A stretch of DNA of 64,000 bases, taken from positions 1 through 64,000 of the forward strand of contig CAZBLH010000004.1 in assembly GCA_964492775.1 (NCBI GenBank), in the 5' to 3' direction. The position numbers were made by a program, and so were the translations under genes. The notes under the pieces were generated by a model. That model had not been told where the DNA came from and did no database searches. It saw only the letters and a list, made by a program, of their open reading frames with translations. The stretch is from WRDS01 sp964492775 (lineage in GTDB: Bacteria; Actinomycetota; Coriobacteriia; Anaerosomatales; PHET01). Below, piece by piece: positions 34,404 to 44,976 of this stretch; position 1 is the first letter of the stretch; every line of letters begins with the position of its first letter.

Positions 34404-36665
34404 CTACAGCAGATCCATCGGGTCCACGTCGACCGCCACGCTCACGCCGCTCGGGGCCGGCGTGCTCGCGACCGCCTCGCCCAGCGGCCCCGCGACGTCC
34501 GCCCCCGCAGGCGCCTTCACAAGCGCGTGCCAACGCCAGGCGCCCTTGAGGCGCGAGAGCGGTGCGGGGCTCGGCCCGAGCACCTCGAAACCCTCGCCCA
34601 CCCGCGCGCGCACCGCTTCCGTGAGAGCCCCGGCGTGCTCGCGCACAGTCGAACCGTCCCTCCCCCACACGAGCACGTTCGCGAGTCTCCCAAACGGCGG
34701 ATACCGCAGTTCGCGCCGGGTCTCGGCCTCCTGCTCGTAGAACGTCACCGCATCATGCGCCTCGACCGCGCGCACCGACGGGTGGTCGGGCCAGTACGTC
34801 TGAATCACCACGCGGCCTGGCTTGACGCCGCGACCCGCTCGGCCAGCGACCTGCTCGAGCAGCTGGTAGGTGCGCTCGCCCGCTCGGAAATCGGGCACGT
34901 TGAGCGTGATGTCAGCCGAGATCACGCCCACGAGTGTGACCGCCGGGAAATCGAGACCCTTGGCGATCATCTGCGTGCCGAGCAACACCCCGCTCTCAAG
35001 CTGCGCGAACTCGGCGAGCAGACGCTCGTGCGCGCCTTTGCCGCGTGTGGTGTCGGCATCCATGCGCACGATCGGCAGCTCCGGCAGCAATGCCGCGAGC
35101 TCGGTCTCGACCCGCTGAGTCCCCGAACCAAACCTGCGCAGGTACGGACTCCCGCACTCTGGGCATTTCGGCGGCACCGGACGTGTCGCTCCGCAGTGGT
35201 GGCACATCAGGCGCGAGCCGACTTCGTGATACGTCATCGACGTGGTGCACGAGTCGCACGCCGGCACATGCCCGCACTCGCGGCAGAGCACGAAGGAGGC
35301 GAACCCTCGGCGGTTGAGGAAGAGCACCGCCTTGTCGCCGGCACTCGCAACCTCCTCAAGCGCGGCGATAAGCGGACGCGAAAACATCGATCGGTGTCCC
35401 GCGGCGAACTCGGCAGCCATATCGACGACCTCGACCGTCGGCATCGTGCCACCTGCCACGCGCTCCGGCAGCTCGACGAGTGTCCACTCGCCGGCCGAGC
35501 ACCGCGCGCGCGTCTCCATCGAAAGGCTCGCGCTTCCCAACACAAGGGTGGCACCGACCCCCTCGGCCATCCGAACAGCGACGTCACGGGCGTGGTAGCG
35601 CGGCGCCGAGCCCTGCTTGTAGCTCGACTCATGCTCCTCGTCGATGACGATGAGGGCGAGGTTATCGAGCGGCGCAAACAACGCCGAGCGCGCACCGACG
35701 ACGATGCGCGCCTCGCCGCGGCGCACCAGGTCCCACTGATCGAACCTCTCCCCTGCTGAGAGCCGCGAATGCAGCACCGCGACGTCGTCGCCAAAGCGCG
35801 ACCTGAAGCGCCCGACGGTCTGCGGTGTGAGCGCGATCTCGGGTACAAGCACGCACGCGGTGCCACCCCCTTCAATCGCCTCCTCGATAGCGCGCAGGTA
35901 GACCTCGGTCTTGCCCGATCCGGTCACGCCGTCGAGCGCCACGACCCCGCCGCCAGCGGCGCCCGCTTCGCGGATCGCAGCCAGGGCACGCCTCTGGCCG
36001 TCAGTGAGGTGCTTGTGGCGTGGCGCGGGCTTCTCGGCAACTCCGATGTCGCGGATGCGTCTGCGCCGCTCGATCGCGACCACACCCGCGCGCTCTAGCC
36101 CCCGCAGGCTCGACTCCACCGATCCGAGATCAGCGGCGAGCTCGGCAGCGCGCACCGGACCGGCTGCGAGCGCGTCGATCACAGCGCGCTGCTGGGTCGC
36201 GTTCGCTCGGGGCTTGAACGAGGCTGCCTCCGGCGTGAGTGCCACCCAGCGGTCGTCGACGGGGCCGACGTCCGCTCGACGTAGCGTCCACCCCTGCTCG
36301 CCGTCCTCACCGGCTGCGCGCACGGCCTTGGGTGTGCCGCCAGGCGGCAAGAATAGGCGCAGCGCCTCAGAAAGCGGACAGAGGTACTGGCTCGCGATCC
36401 AGCGCGCGAGGTCGACGCTATCCGCACGGAAGTAGGGACCGCCGAGCACCGCTCGCACGTCCTTGAGCGCAGGACGAGCGCTCGTTTCGGCGAAGCCGAC
36501 GACATAGCCCACGACCGGCCGCCCGCCGAACTCGACGAGTACGCACGAGCCGACCTCCACGTCCCCCAAACCGTCGGGGACGCGATAGTCGAAGTGCGTG
36601 TCGAGCGCCCGCGTAGGGACGTCGACGATGATCTGCGCGATTGGCGGGGCTTTAGTGGGTTGCAT
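34404..36665 (-). CDS. priA: Primosomal protein N' (replication restart helicase)
   Basis: Reloads the replisome at stalled forks. N-terminal DNA-binding domain (IAQIIVDVPTRALDTHFDYRV), Walker A GVTGSGKTEVY, DEEHESSYKQ, and a complete zinc region with eight cysteines (CRECGHVPACDSC, CHHCG, CPECG), then GTQMIAKGLDFP and QVAGRAGRG. About 753 residues if begun at MQPTKAPP; the frame is open 19 codons further but that stretch is a hairpin. Helicase and zinc motifs are intact, unlike in many actinobacteria whose PriA has lost helicase motifs. Head of the priA-def-fmt-rsmB module. Confidence 0.93.
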   Translation of the reverse strand: MQPTKAPPIAQIIVDVPTRALDTHFDYRVPDGLGDVEVGSCVLVEFGGRPVVGYVVGFAETSARPALKDVRAVLGGPYFRADSVDLARWIASQYLCPLSEALRLFLPPGGTPKAVRAAGEDGEQGWTLRRADVGPVDDRWVALTPEAASFKPRANATQQRAVIDALAAGPVRAAELAADLGSVESSLRGLERAGVVAIERRRRIRDIGVAEKPAPRHKHLTDGQRRALAAIREAGAAGGGVVALDGVTGSGKTEVYLRAIEEAIEGGGTACVLVPEIALTPQTVGRFRSRFGDDVAVLHSRLSAGERFDQWDLVRRGEARIVVGARSALFAPLDNLALIVIDEEHESSYKQGSAPRYHARDVAVRMAEGVGATLVLGSASLSMETRARCSAGEWTLVELPERVAGGTMPTVEVVDMAAEFAAGHRSMFSRPLIAALEEVASAGDKAVLFLNRRGFASFVLCRECGHVPACDSCTTSMTYHEVGSRLMCHHCGATRPVPPKCPECGSPYLRRFGSGTQRVETELAALLPELPIVRMDADTTRGKGAHERLLAEFAQLESGVLLGTQMIAKGLDFPAVTLVGVISADITLNVPDFRAGERTYQLLEQVAGRAGRGVKPGRVVIQTYWPDHPSVRAVEAHDAVTFYEQEAETRRELRYPPFGRLANVLVWGRDGSTVREHAGALTEAVRARVGEGFEVLGPSPAPLSRLKGAWRWHALVKAPAGADVAGPLGEAVASTPAPSGVSVAVDVDPMDLL

Positions 36666-36680
36666 GATTGCCAGCATAGC

Positions 36681-36714
36681 GAAGACCGCCGACACGAACG
36701 CGTCGACGGTCTTC
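36681..36714 (-). other. Stable hairpin in the metK-priA gap
   Basis: GAAGACCG and CGAC pair with GTCG and CGGTCTTC around a short loop (12 pairs, one internal mismatch pair). It lies just before the preferred priA ATG. No T-run follows on either strand, so it is not a standard terminator; it may act on priA translation or mark the end of metK mRNA. Confidence 0.5.
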
Positions 36715-36783
36715 GTCAGCACACGGTTTCAAGCCGTCGTGAGCGGAAGCAAGCGATGCCCTCCGGCCACGACTCCCCACGTC

Positions 36784-38022
36784 CTAGGCCCTGGCGGCCT
36801 CGATCAGCGCCTCGGTGCGGTCAGTGCGCTCCCACGTGAAGTCACGGTCGTCGCGCCCGAAGTGCCCGTACGCCGAGGTCTTGCGGTAGATCGGCCGACG
36901 CAGGTCGAGGTCGCGGATGATCGCGCCCGGACGCAGGTCGAAGACCTGATCCACCGCGCGCTCGATATCGGCGACAGGCACCTTCTCGGTACCGAACGTC
37001 TCCACCAGCACCGACAGCGGGCGCGCCACGCCGATGGCGTAGGCGAGCTGGATCTCGCAGCGGTCCGCGAGACCGGCGGCAACGACGTTCTTGGCGACCC
37101 AGCGAGCAGCGTAGGCTGCCGAGCGGTCGACCTTGGTGGGGTCCTTGCCGGAGAAGGCACCGCCGCCGTGGCGACCCATTCCGCCGTAAGTGTCGACGAT
37201 GATCTTTCGTCCGGTGAGTCCGGTGTCACCCATCGGGCCGCCGATGACGAAGCGGCCGGTCGGGTTCACGAAGATCTCGGCGTTCTCGTACACGAGGCCC
37301 TCGAGTTCGAAGACGGGCTTGATCACGTGCTCGATGAGGTCGGGCCGCAGCAGGTCCTCGATCTCAACGCCCTCGGCATGCTGGGTGGAGATGAGGATCT
37401 TCTCGACGGACACGGGCTTCCCGTCAACATAGCGCACGGAGACCTGCGTCTTGCCGTCGGGGCGCAGGTAGTCGAGCACGTCGCCCTTTCGGACTGCCGT
37501 CAGCCGCTCGGCAAGTCGGTGAGCGAGGTAGATCGGCATCGGCATGAGCGTCGAGGTCTCGTTGCACGCGTACCCGAACATCATTCCCTGGTCACCCGCG
37601 CCGATAAGGTCAAGCGGGTCGACGCCCTTGCCGTGCTGGACCTCGAAGGACTCGTCCACTCCCTGCGCGATATCCGGGCTCTGCTCGTGCACGCCGAGGA
37701 CAACGCCGCAGGTCGAGGCGTCGAACCCGTACTTGGCGCGCGTGTAGCCGATCTCGGCGACAACCTTGCGCACAATCGAAGGGATGTCGACGTAGGCGTG
37801 AGTGCGGATCTCACCGCCGACGACAATCAGGCCGGTCGTAGTGAAGCACTCACAGGCGCAGCGCACGTATTCCGGCGACGCACCCGGGAAGCCCGACTCG
37901 GCAAGCTCGGCCTCACGCGCGATGATCGCGTCAAGCACCGCGTCGGAGATGGCATCGCACATCTTGTCGGGGTGGCCTTCGGTCACCGACTCTGAGGTGA
38001 ACAGGTAATCTCGCTCGCTCAC
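36784..38022 (-). CDS. metK: S-adenosylmethionine synthetase
   Basis: Makes SAM from methionine and ATP. Motifs FTSESVTEGHPDKMCDAISD at the N-terminus, GAGDQGMMFGYA, the P-loop-like GGGAFSGKDPTKVDRSAAY and the C-terminal DHFGRD-type end (GHFGRDDRDFTWE). 412 residues. GTG start with AGGAG 6 nt upstream; a GTG seven codons earlier lacks an SD. Expression is controlled by the SAM-I riboswitch just upstream, giving product feedback. Confidence 0.97.
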   Translation of the reverse strand: MSERDYLFTSESVTEGHPDKMCDAISDAVLDAIIAREAELAESGFPGASPEYVRCACECFTTTGLIVVGGEIRTHAYVDIPSIVRKVVAEIGYTRAKYGFDASTCGVVLGVHEQSPDIAQGVDESFEVQHGKGVDPLDLIGAGDQGMMFGYACNETSTLMPMPIYLAHRLAERLTAVRKGDVLDYLRPDGKTQVSVRYVDGKPVSVEKILISTQHAEGVEIEDLLRPDLIEHVIKPVFELEGLVYENAEIFVNPTGRFVIGGPMGDTGLTGRKIIVDTYGGMGRHGGGAFSGKDPTKVDRSAAYAARWVAKNVVAAGLADRCEIQLAYAIGVARPLSVLVETFGTEKVPVADIERAVDQVFDLRPGAIIRDLDLRRPIYRKTSAYGHFGRDDRDFTWERTDRTEALIEAARA

Positions 38023-38077
38023 GTCTTCTCCTATCTTCGTCACGGCCGCGATTCGGCACCGCTGCCGACTTGTCCCG

Positions 38078-38108
38078 AAAACACAAAACCCTCTCCTGGC
38101 AGAGAGGG
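38078..38108 (-). terminator. Riboswitch-controlled terminator before metK
   Basis: CCCTCTC, loop TGCCAG, GAGAGGG, then TTTTGTGTTTT on the minus strand. It lies between the SAM-I aptamer and metK, the expected expression platform: SAM binding favours termination. Confidence 0.9.
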
Positions 38109-38146
38109 CTTCACTTCGCAGGCATGACGCACACCGCGACTTCTTC

Positions 38147-38282
38147 CCTCATCTTCCAGGCGAAATGCCTGCCGAGATGTGGCACCGTGCGCTTCTTTCA
38201 GCGTCGGTTGCCGGGGCGTCATAGGGCTCGGTCCCTCGACCCGCTGCAGTCCGCCGGGAAGACAGACCACCTCTAGATGAGC
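38147..38282 (-). promoter_or_regulatory. SAM-I (S-box) riboswitch
   Basis: P1 is formed by CTCATCT (38275-38281) and AGATGAG (38148-38154). Between them are the conserved AGAGGTGG, GAGGGACCGAGCCCTATGA, CCCCGGCAACC, GCACGGTGCCA and the P4 hairpin CAGGCATTTCGCCTG. All core S-box elements are in order. It controls metK by the terminator downstream. Confidence 0.95.
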
Positions 38283-38290
38283 ACGCACAC

Positions 38291-38318
38291 GATATCACCT
38301 GAACAGACTTCGCGCCAA
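38291..38318 (-). promoter_or_regulatory. Candidate promoter of the metK leader
   Basis: TTGGCG and GATATC with a 16-bp spacer, 10 bp upstream of the riboswitch P1. It overlaps the expected -35 area of the divergent PsiE-like gene promoter, so the two could compete. Confidence 0.45.
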
Positions 38319-38337
38319 CCAAGCAGCCCGTGTCGGG

Positions 38338-38343
38338 TACAAT
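38338..38343 (+). promoter_or_regulatory. -10 box of the PsiE-like gene
   Basis: TACAAT on the plus strand, 35 bp before the preferred TTG start. The matching -35 region has no TTGACA-like hexamer. Its position shows that the longer open frame (from 38330) is not the real start. Confidence 0.5.
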
Positions 38344-38377
38344 TCTCACTGTGACCACTACAGAAAGGAGCGGCTCC

Positions 38378-38878
38378 TTGCCGTCCGAACCTGCCGAGAA
38401 GAACGAATCGCTTCGCGAGACGATTGAGGCCAAGCGCGAGAGGCGTATCGACCACGCCGCTACACTGCTTGAGGTAGCGGTCGGCTGGGCTGAGACCGTG
38501 GTCGCGCTTGTGCTTGCCATCGTGATTGTCTGCACCGTGGTCCTCGTCATCGGTGCCACCATCGAGCTCATTCGTGATCTGTTTGGCGCTGGTGCTCGAG
38601 AGCAGGTGAGCGCCCTCATCAAGACTGTGCTCGACACCTTCATCATCATTGAGCTCTTCCGGATCACGATCGCGTACGTGCGACACCACGAAGTCATCCA
38701 TACCGTTCTTGAGACCGCGTTGGTGGTCGCCGCCAGGGAAATCGTCGTGATCGAGGCCGGCGCGAATGAGCCTCTCGCGGCGGCCGCCGTTGGTGGCACC
38801 CTGCTCGCGGTCGGCGTGACCTGGTACCTACTCAGACGAGGCATCTCGCTGGTCGGCGACGAGGAGCAACACGACTGA
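38378..38878 (+). CDS. PsiE-family (phosphate-starvation-inducible E) membrane protein
   Basis: About 166 residues with four hydrophobic segments (WAETVVALVLAIVIVCTVVL; VLDTFIIIELFRITIAYV; IHTVLETALVVAAREIVV; AAVGGTLLAVGVTWYL). The pattern LDTFIIIELFR...VLETALVVAAREIVVIE resembles the PsiE family, whose function is unknown. I chose TTG with AAAGGAG at 7 nt spacing; a GTG nine codons upstream, right at the predicted transcription start, is an alternative (leaderless). Divergent from metK, upstream of gltX. The family assignment is by pattern only. Confidence 0.65.
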   Translation: MPSEPAEKNESLRETIEAKRERRIDHAATLLEVAVGWAETVVALVLAIVIVCTVVLVIGATIELIRDLFGAGAREQVSALIKTVLDTFIIIELFRITIAYVRHHEVIHTVLETALVVAAREIVVIEAGANEPLAAAAVGGTLLAVGVTWYLLRRGISLVGDEEQHD

Positions 38879-38939
38879 CATCGGAAGCCCCCGGCGCTCT
38901 CCGTCCCACACCACCCACTACTCACAAGGAGCCTACGCT

Positions 38940-40403
38940 GTGCCCGTGACACCTCGCGTCCGCTTCGCCCCCTCGCCGACCGGAACCCTGCACGTTGGCG
39001 GCGCCCGCACCGCCATCTACAACTGGGCGTTCGCTCGGCGCAACGGCGGCGTCTTCATCCTCCGCATCGACGACACCGACCCGGAACGCTCAACCGCCGA
39101 GAACACCGCGCAGATCCTGAGGTCGCTCCGGTGGCTTGGGCTCGACTGGGACGAGGGTCCGGAGGCAGATGGCGATCATGGCCCGTACTTCCAGACCCAG
39201 CGCGCCGACAAGTACTCGGCTGCACTCGAGGTGATGCGCGCGAACGGCTCCGCGTACCCCTGCTTCTGCTCGGCCGAGGATCTTGCAGCCAAGCGAGAGG
39301 CTGCGCGCACGTCCGGAGGCGGGTCCGCAGGCTATGACCGGACTTGCCGAACGATCGACCCGACCGAAGCGCAGGCACGCATCGCCGCCGGACAGCCGCA
39401 CGTCTGGCGCCTGAAGGTGCCGCTCGACCGCGGCCCTGTCGTCGTGGACGACTCCGTGCGTGGCTTGACCGAGTTCCCGATCGAGGCGATGGACGACTTC
39501 GTGCTCGTGCGCTCGGACGGCAGTCCCACGTACAATTTCGCTACCGTCGTCGATGACGCCGACATGGAGATCACGCACGTCATCCGCGGTGACGACCACC
39601 TCACCAACACTCCGCGCCAGACACTCGTCTTCGAGGCGCTCGGCTACACTGTCCCTCGGTTCGCGCACCTCTCGATGATCTGGGGACCCGACGGCAAGAA
39701 GCTTTCCAAGCGCCACGGCGCGACCTCGGTAGAGGCCTACGACGAGATGGGCTACCTGCCGGAGGCTCTCCTGAACTACCTCGCGCTTCTCGGCTGGTCG
39801 CTCGACGGGGAGACCACGATCGTCTCGGCCGAGACCCTCAAGGCAAACTTCTCGCTCGACAGGATCAGCAAGAACCCCGCGATCTTCGACGCCGAGAAGC
39901 TCGAGTGGATGAACGGCGCCTACATCCGCGATATGACACCTGCCGAACTCGCCGCGCGCATGCTGCCTTGGCTGGAGCGGGCCGGGCTGACGGACGCCGC
40001 GGACTTCAGCGAGCGTCGCGAGTGGTTCGAGCGACTCGCACCGCTCGTCTCCGAGCGGCTCAAGCGCATGGACGAGGTCGCCGAGAAGGTCGCCTTCCTC
40101 TTCGCCGATCCCGAGGTCGATGAGTCCGCGCGCGAGAAAGTGCTCGCCAAAGAGGGTGCGCGGACTGCACTCAACGCAGCGGCATCGGTACTGGCCGAGT
40201 GCGACTGGAACGCCGCTGCTATCGAGGAAGCGCTGCGCACCGTGCCCGAGACCACCGGTCTGAAGCCGAGAGTCGCATTCCAGGCGCTCCGCGTGGCAAT
40301 CACAGGCTCGACCGTCTCGCCCCCGCTCTTCGAGTCGCTGGAGCTGCTCGGCAGGGAACGTTCGCTCAAGCGAATCGAGTGCGCAAAGGCGTATGCGGCG
40401 TAG
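38940..40403 (+). CDS. gltX: Glutamyl-tRNA synthetase
   Basis: Class I synthetase charging tRNA-Glu. RFAPSPTGTLHVGGARTAIYN contains the HIGH-type signature (HVGG), and KKLSKRHGATSVEAY the KMSKS-type one. PCFC near residue 105 is a partial zinc motif. 487 residues. GTG start with AAGGAG 8 nt upstream. It is followed by tRNA-Gln and tRNA-Glu genes and then glnS. Because glnS is present, GluRS is probably discriminating (charging tRNA-Glu only). Confidence 0.95.
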   Translation: MPVTPRVRFAPSPTGTLHVGGARTAIYNWAFARRNGGVFILRIDDTDPERSTAENTAQILRSLRWLGLDWDEGPEADGDHGPYFQTQRADKYSAALEVMRANGSAYPCFCSAEDLAAKREAARTSGGGSAGYDRTCRTIDPTEAQARIAAGQPHVWRLKVPLDRGPVVVDDSVRGLTEFPIEAMDDFVLVRSDGSPTYNFATVVDDADMEITHVIRGDDHLTNTPRQTLVFEALGYTVPRFAHLSMIWGPDGKKLSKRHGATSVEAYDEMGYLPEALLNYLALLGWSLDGETTIVSAETLKANFSLDRISKNPAIFDAEKLEWMNGAYIRDMTPAELAARMLPWLERAGLTDAADFSERREWFERLAPLVSERLKRMDEVAEKVAFLFADPEVDESAREKVLAKEGARTALNAAASVLAECDWNAAAIEEALRTVPETTGLKPRVAFQALRVAITGSTVSPPLFESLELLGRERSLKRIECAKAYAA

Positions 40404-40547
40404 GCGCAACCGCGTCGCGAGGGTCGCGTGAGAACGTCGCTCGCCGAGCAGCAAACGTGGCGACTACGCTTCCTCGCATTGCAGGTTGACATAGCATGAA
40501 ACCGCCGCTAGGATACGTTTTCGCGCCTCCCGAGGCGCCAGAGGTAC

Positions 40548-40623
40548 AGGGGTATGGTGTAACTGGCAACACGTCGGATTCTGGTTCCGAAGAGTCTAGG
40601 TTCGAGCCCTAGTACCCCTGCCA
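40548..40623 (+). tRNA. tRNA-Gln (anticodon CTG)
   Basis: 76 nt with CCA encoded. Acceptor AGGGGTA pairs with TACCCCT; the anticodon stem TCGGA/TCCGA frames the loop TTCTGGT, so the anticodon is CTG; T arm CTAGG-TTCGAGC-CCTAG is perfect. It reads CAG. Confidence 0.95.
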
Positions 40624-40628
40624 GGCGT

Positions 40629-40705
40629 GGCCCGTTCGTCTAGTGGACTAGGACACCGCCCTCTCAAGGCGGAGATCACGGGTTCGAATCCCGTACGGGC
40701 TACCA
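40629..40705 (+). tRNA. tRNA-Glu (anticodon CTC)
   Basis: 77 nt with CCA encoded. Acceptor GGCCCGT pairs with ACGGGCT (first pair G-U, as in mycobacterial tRNA-Glu); anticodon stem CCGCC/GGCGG with loop CTCTCAA gives anticodon CTC; T arm CGGG-TTCGAATC-CCG. Five bases separate it from tRNA-Gln, so both likely come from one transcript. Confidence 0.95.
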
Positions 40706-40865
40706 AGATTTCTCGCAGGTCAGAGGCCACAGAGCTTCTGGCCTGTTTCTTTCCTGACGGCTACCGGGGGCGCTCGTGTCCCATCTTGGGCACATGTGGG
40801 TCCCGACTCAGGACCCATCCCTGACCTCCCGTCTCCGCCGCCCCCGCGTGATATCCTCTTGCGTT

Positions 40866-42560
<1,695 letters not shown>

Positions 42561-42630
42561 CGTCCGGGTCTTGCAGCACGGTTCGCGCTGATCGCACAGC
42601 GTGGAGCGGTATTCGCTGTTATCATCAGTG

Positions 42631-42984
42631 GTGGAGTGGGCCAGACGGCCGCGCGTGCCTCAGGGTACGTGAGGAAAGTCGGGGCTCCGCAGGGCAGGGT
42701 GCCTGCTAACGGCAGGGCGCGGCGACGCGACGGAAAGTGCCACAGAAAAGAAGACTCCCCCTCTGCCGCGAGGCGGCGGGAGAAAAGCTGAAACGGTGCG
42801 GTAAGAGCGCACCAGCGTCACGGCAACGTGGCGGCTTGGCAAACCCCACCCGGAGCAAGGGCGAATAGGAGCGGCTAAGACTGGCCCGGTCGACGCTCGG
42901 GTACGCCCGCACGAGGCCGTCGGCGACGGCGGTCCCAGATAAATGGTCGTCCAAGACAGAACCCCGCTTATCGGCCCACTCCAC
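42631..42984 (+). ncRNA. rnpB: RNase P RNA (class A)
   Basis: The 5' GTGGAGTGGGCC and 3' GGCCCACTCCAC form a perfect 12-bp P1. Conserved cores are present: GTGAGGAAAGTCGGGGCT near the 5' end, GAGCAAGGGCGAATAGGAGCGG-type J11/12 region, and AGATAAATGGTCGTC followed by AGACAGAACCCCGCTTAT at the 3' end. 354 nt. Catalyses 5' maturation of tRNAs. Confidence 0.96.
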
Positions 42985-43013
42985 CCGCCGCTCGGCTCAT
43001 TGCCGGGCGCGCG

Positions 43014-44864
43014 CTACCACTGGAACGTGCTGCAGGTGGCTGGCGTCCGCTCATCCTTGTAGGTGCATGTCTCGAAGTAGACGCAGTCCGCGCAGGTCAT
43101 CTCGGCGAGATTGATCGGCGACGGCTGATAGCCGAGCGGCTCGGGCTCCGCCTCGGGCTCGGCAGCAGGCTGCGGCTCGGGTTGCGGCGCGGAGTCGACT
43201 ACCGCGCTCGGCTGCGCCTCTCTCTCGGCCTCCAGCTGCGGCACGGTCACGGTCTCTGTTTCAGCCTCAGGCTGCGGCACGATCACGAATTCGGGTTCAG
43301 CCTCGGGTTCGGGTTCAGGCTCGGGCTGCGGCTCAACCTCGGTCTCGAGCTCCGGTTCCATCACCGGAACGGGCGGCAGCCACGCCTCCTCCGTCTCCGG
43401 CTCCACTGGATCGGCCTCATGGGCTTCAATCCCGAGTGCGGTCTGAGCTACAACAACGTCGCCCTCCTGCTCCGATACCAGCACCGACTCCTCGGCGACA
43501 ACGATCTTGTACGGTTCGTACTCGGGCGCAGGTTCTGGCGTCGGCTCCAGAGCAGCTTCGGGTTCGGTCTCGATCTCCGTCTCGGGCTCAAGCTCATGCT
43601 CTACCAGCTCCGACGCTGCCTCTGGCTCGGTGGCAGACTCCGGTTCCAGTGCTAGCTCGGCATCCAACTCCGGCTCAAGCTCGGGTTCGGACTCTGGCTC
43701 GTCTGCAACTTCAGACTCGACCTCAGCCTCCGCCTCAAGCTCATTTGCGACATCAGGCTCATTCTCAGATTCAGGTTGCGGTGCCGCTTTAGCTAGAAGG
43801 TCGAAGACAGAGATCACCCCGACCGGACTTTCCTCAGGCGCGGCGTCGGCAGACTCTTCGGCCTCAGCAGCCGTCTCGGCAGAATCGGCCTCCGGCTCAA
43901 GCGCAGGCTGCTCAGGCTCCGAGCTGGTCTCTTCGGGTGACTCGATTGCCGCTTTGGCCTCGCTGGCTTCGATTGGAGATTCCGGCGTGTCAGGATGCGG
44001 CACCGCAACCGGATCTTCACTCGGCTCGCCAGAATCGGATCCTCGGCTGAACAGGCCCTTCACCGTCACCGGAACACGCGTCCATGGCCAGCCCTTAGGC
44101 TCAGGAACCGCATCCGGGTCCAACTCAATGATGTCATCCTGTGCGGGTTCAGGCTCGGTCTCAGGTAGCTCTGCGCATGGCGCTTCAGGCTCTGCGTTCT
44201 CCTGTGCCACCTCTCCCGGCTCGGAAGACTCCCCTTGGAACTCGGCTTCCTCCCCCTCCGACTGCGGCACCTCGTCCGATTCGCCCAGTTCGACATCCGC
44301 GTCCTCGGCTACGGCCTCCTCAGAGGGTGCCACCGCGATCGAAGTCGCATCTGAGCCTTGCAGGAAGGCCGAGACTCCAGGTTCCACGATTGCGCGGCTC
44401 GGCACCTCATCATCCTCGGCCGCAGACTCAGACTCTTCGAGGGAGGTCTCTGGCTCAACCTCAGGCTCCGGCTCATCGGACGTCGACTCCATTTGAGCCT
44501 CGGGCTCCGCGGGAAGCGATTCAGCCTCCGGCTCGGGCTCGGGCTCGACCTCGGCCGCTGGCTCCTCGACCGGGACGTCGGCCGACACATGCTCGGATTC
44601 CTCCGAGTGTGCGGCTTCTCCTTCACCCTCGACCTCGAGCTGCGGCTCCACTTCTGCTGTGGGTTCGCCGGCCGGGGTCGGCATGAACAGCACCGGCGCG
44701 GCCTGATCGAGGTCGACCACGAAGAACTCGACAATCTCGGCGAACTCCGGAGAGGCCGCGAGACCCGACAGCATCTCAAGCGCCTCGGGGCGACTTCCGA
44801 CGGTCTCCGCGGACACCAGCCGCAGCTCCCCGTCCCGTCCCTTGCCTAGCAGGAAGAATGGCAT
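43014..44864 (-). CDS. Glu/Pro-rich protein with conserved ends and a C-terminal four-Cys motif
   Basis: 616 residues, not recognised. A short folded N-terminus (1-~62, MPFFLLGKGRDGELRLVSAE, ending in FFVVDLDQAAPVLFMP) is followed by ~520 residues dominated by Glu, Pro, Ala and Ser (many EPEPE/EAEPE runs), surely disordered and strongly acidic. The last 28 residues carry C-x2-C-x5-C-x10-C (Cys591, 594, 600, 611) ending in FQW, a likely metal site. Within the acidic part, WPWTRVPVTVKGLFSRG and VISVFDLLAKA are less biased islands. GAGG lies 8 nt before the ATG. It follows nfo by 112 bp. Confidence 0.75.
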   Translation of the reverse strand: MPFFLLGKGRDGELRLVSAETVGSRPEALEMLSGLAASPEFAEIVEFFVVDLDQAAPVLFMPTPAGEPTAEVEPQLEVEGEGEAAHSEESEHVSADVPVEEPAAEVEPEPEPEAESLPAEPEAQMESTSDEPEPEVEPETSLEESESAAEDDEVPSRAIVEPGVSAFLQGSDATSIAVAPSEEAVAEDADVELGESDEVPQSEGEEAEFQGESSEPGEVAQENAEPEAPCAELPETEPEPAQDDIIELDPDAVPEPKGWPWTRVPVTVKGLFSRGSDSGEPSEDPVAVPHPDTPESPIEASEAKAAIESPEETSSEPEQPALEPEADSAETAAEAEESADAAPEESPVGVISVFDLLAKAAPQPESENEPDVANELEAEAEVESEVADEPESEPELEPELDAELALEPESATEPEAASELVEHELEPETEIETEPEAALEPTPEPAPEYEPYKIVVAEESVLVSEQEGDVVVAQTALGIEAHEADPVEPETEEAWLPPVPVMEPELETEVEPQPEPEPEPEAEPEFVIVPQPEAETETVTVPQLEAEREAQPSAVVDSAPQPEPQPAAEPEAEPEPLGYQPSPINLAEMTCADCVYFETCTYKDERTPATCSTFQW

Positions 44865-44976
44865 CGCTCATCCTCGCTCGTCGTTACCGTACTCAACCAG
44901 ACCTAGCGGCCTGTACACACATCCTAGATACGGTATCGGGGATTCCGGTGCGCCACCTTAGAGCCTGTTTGCGCAC

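Noticed and set aside
34308..35759. 483-codon plus-strand frame opposite priA
   Set aside because: Arg/His-rich antisense translation typical of high-G+C DNA; priA is certain on the other strand.
43507..44496. Plus-strand Ser/Gly-rich open frame
   Set aside because: Mirror of the GAG/CCG-rich codons of the Glu/Pro-rich protein; no SD and no folded segment.
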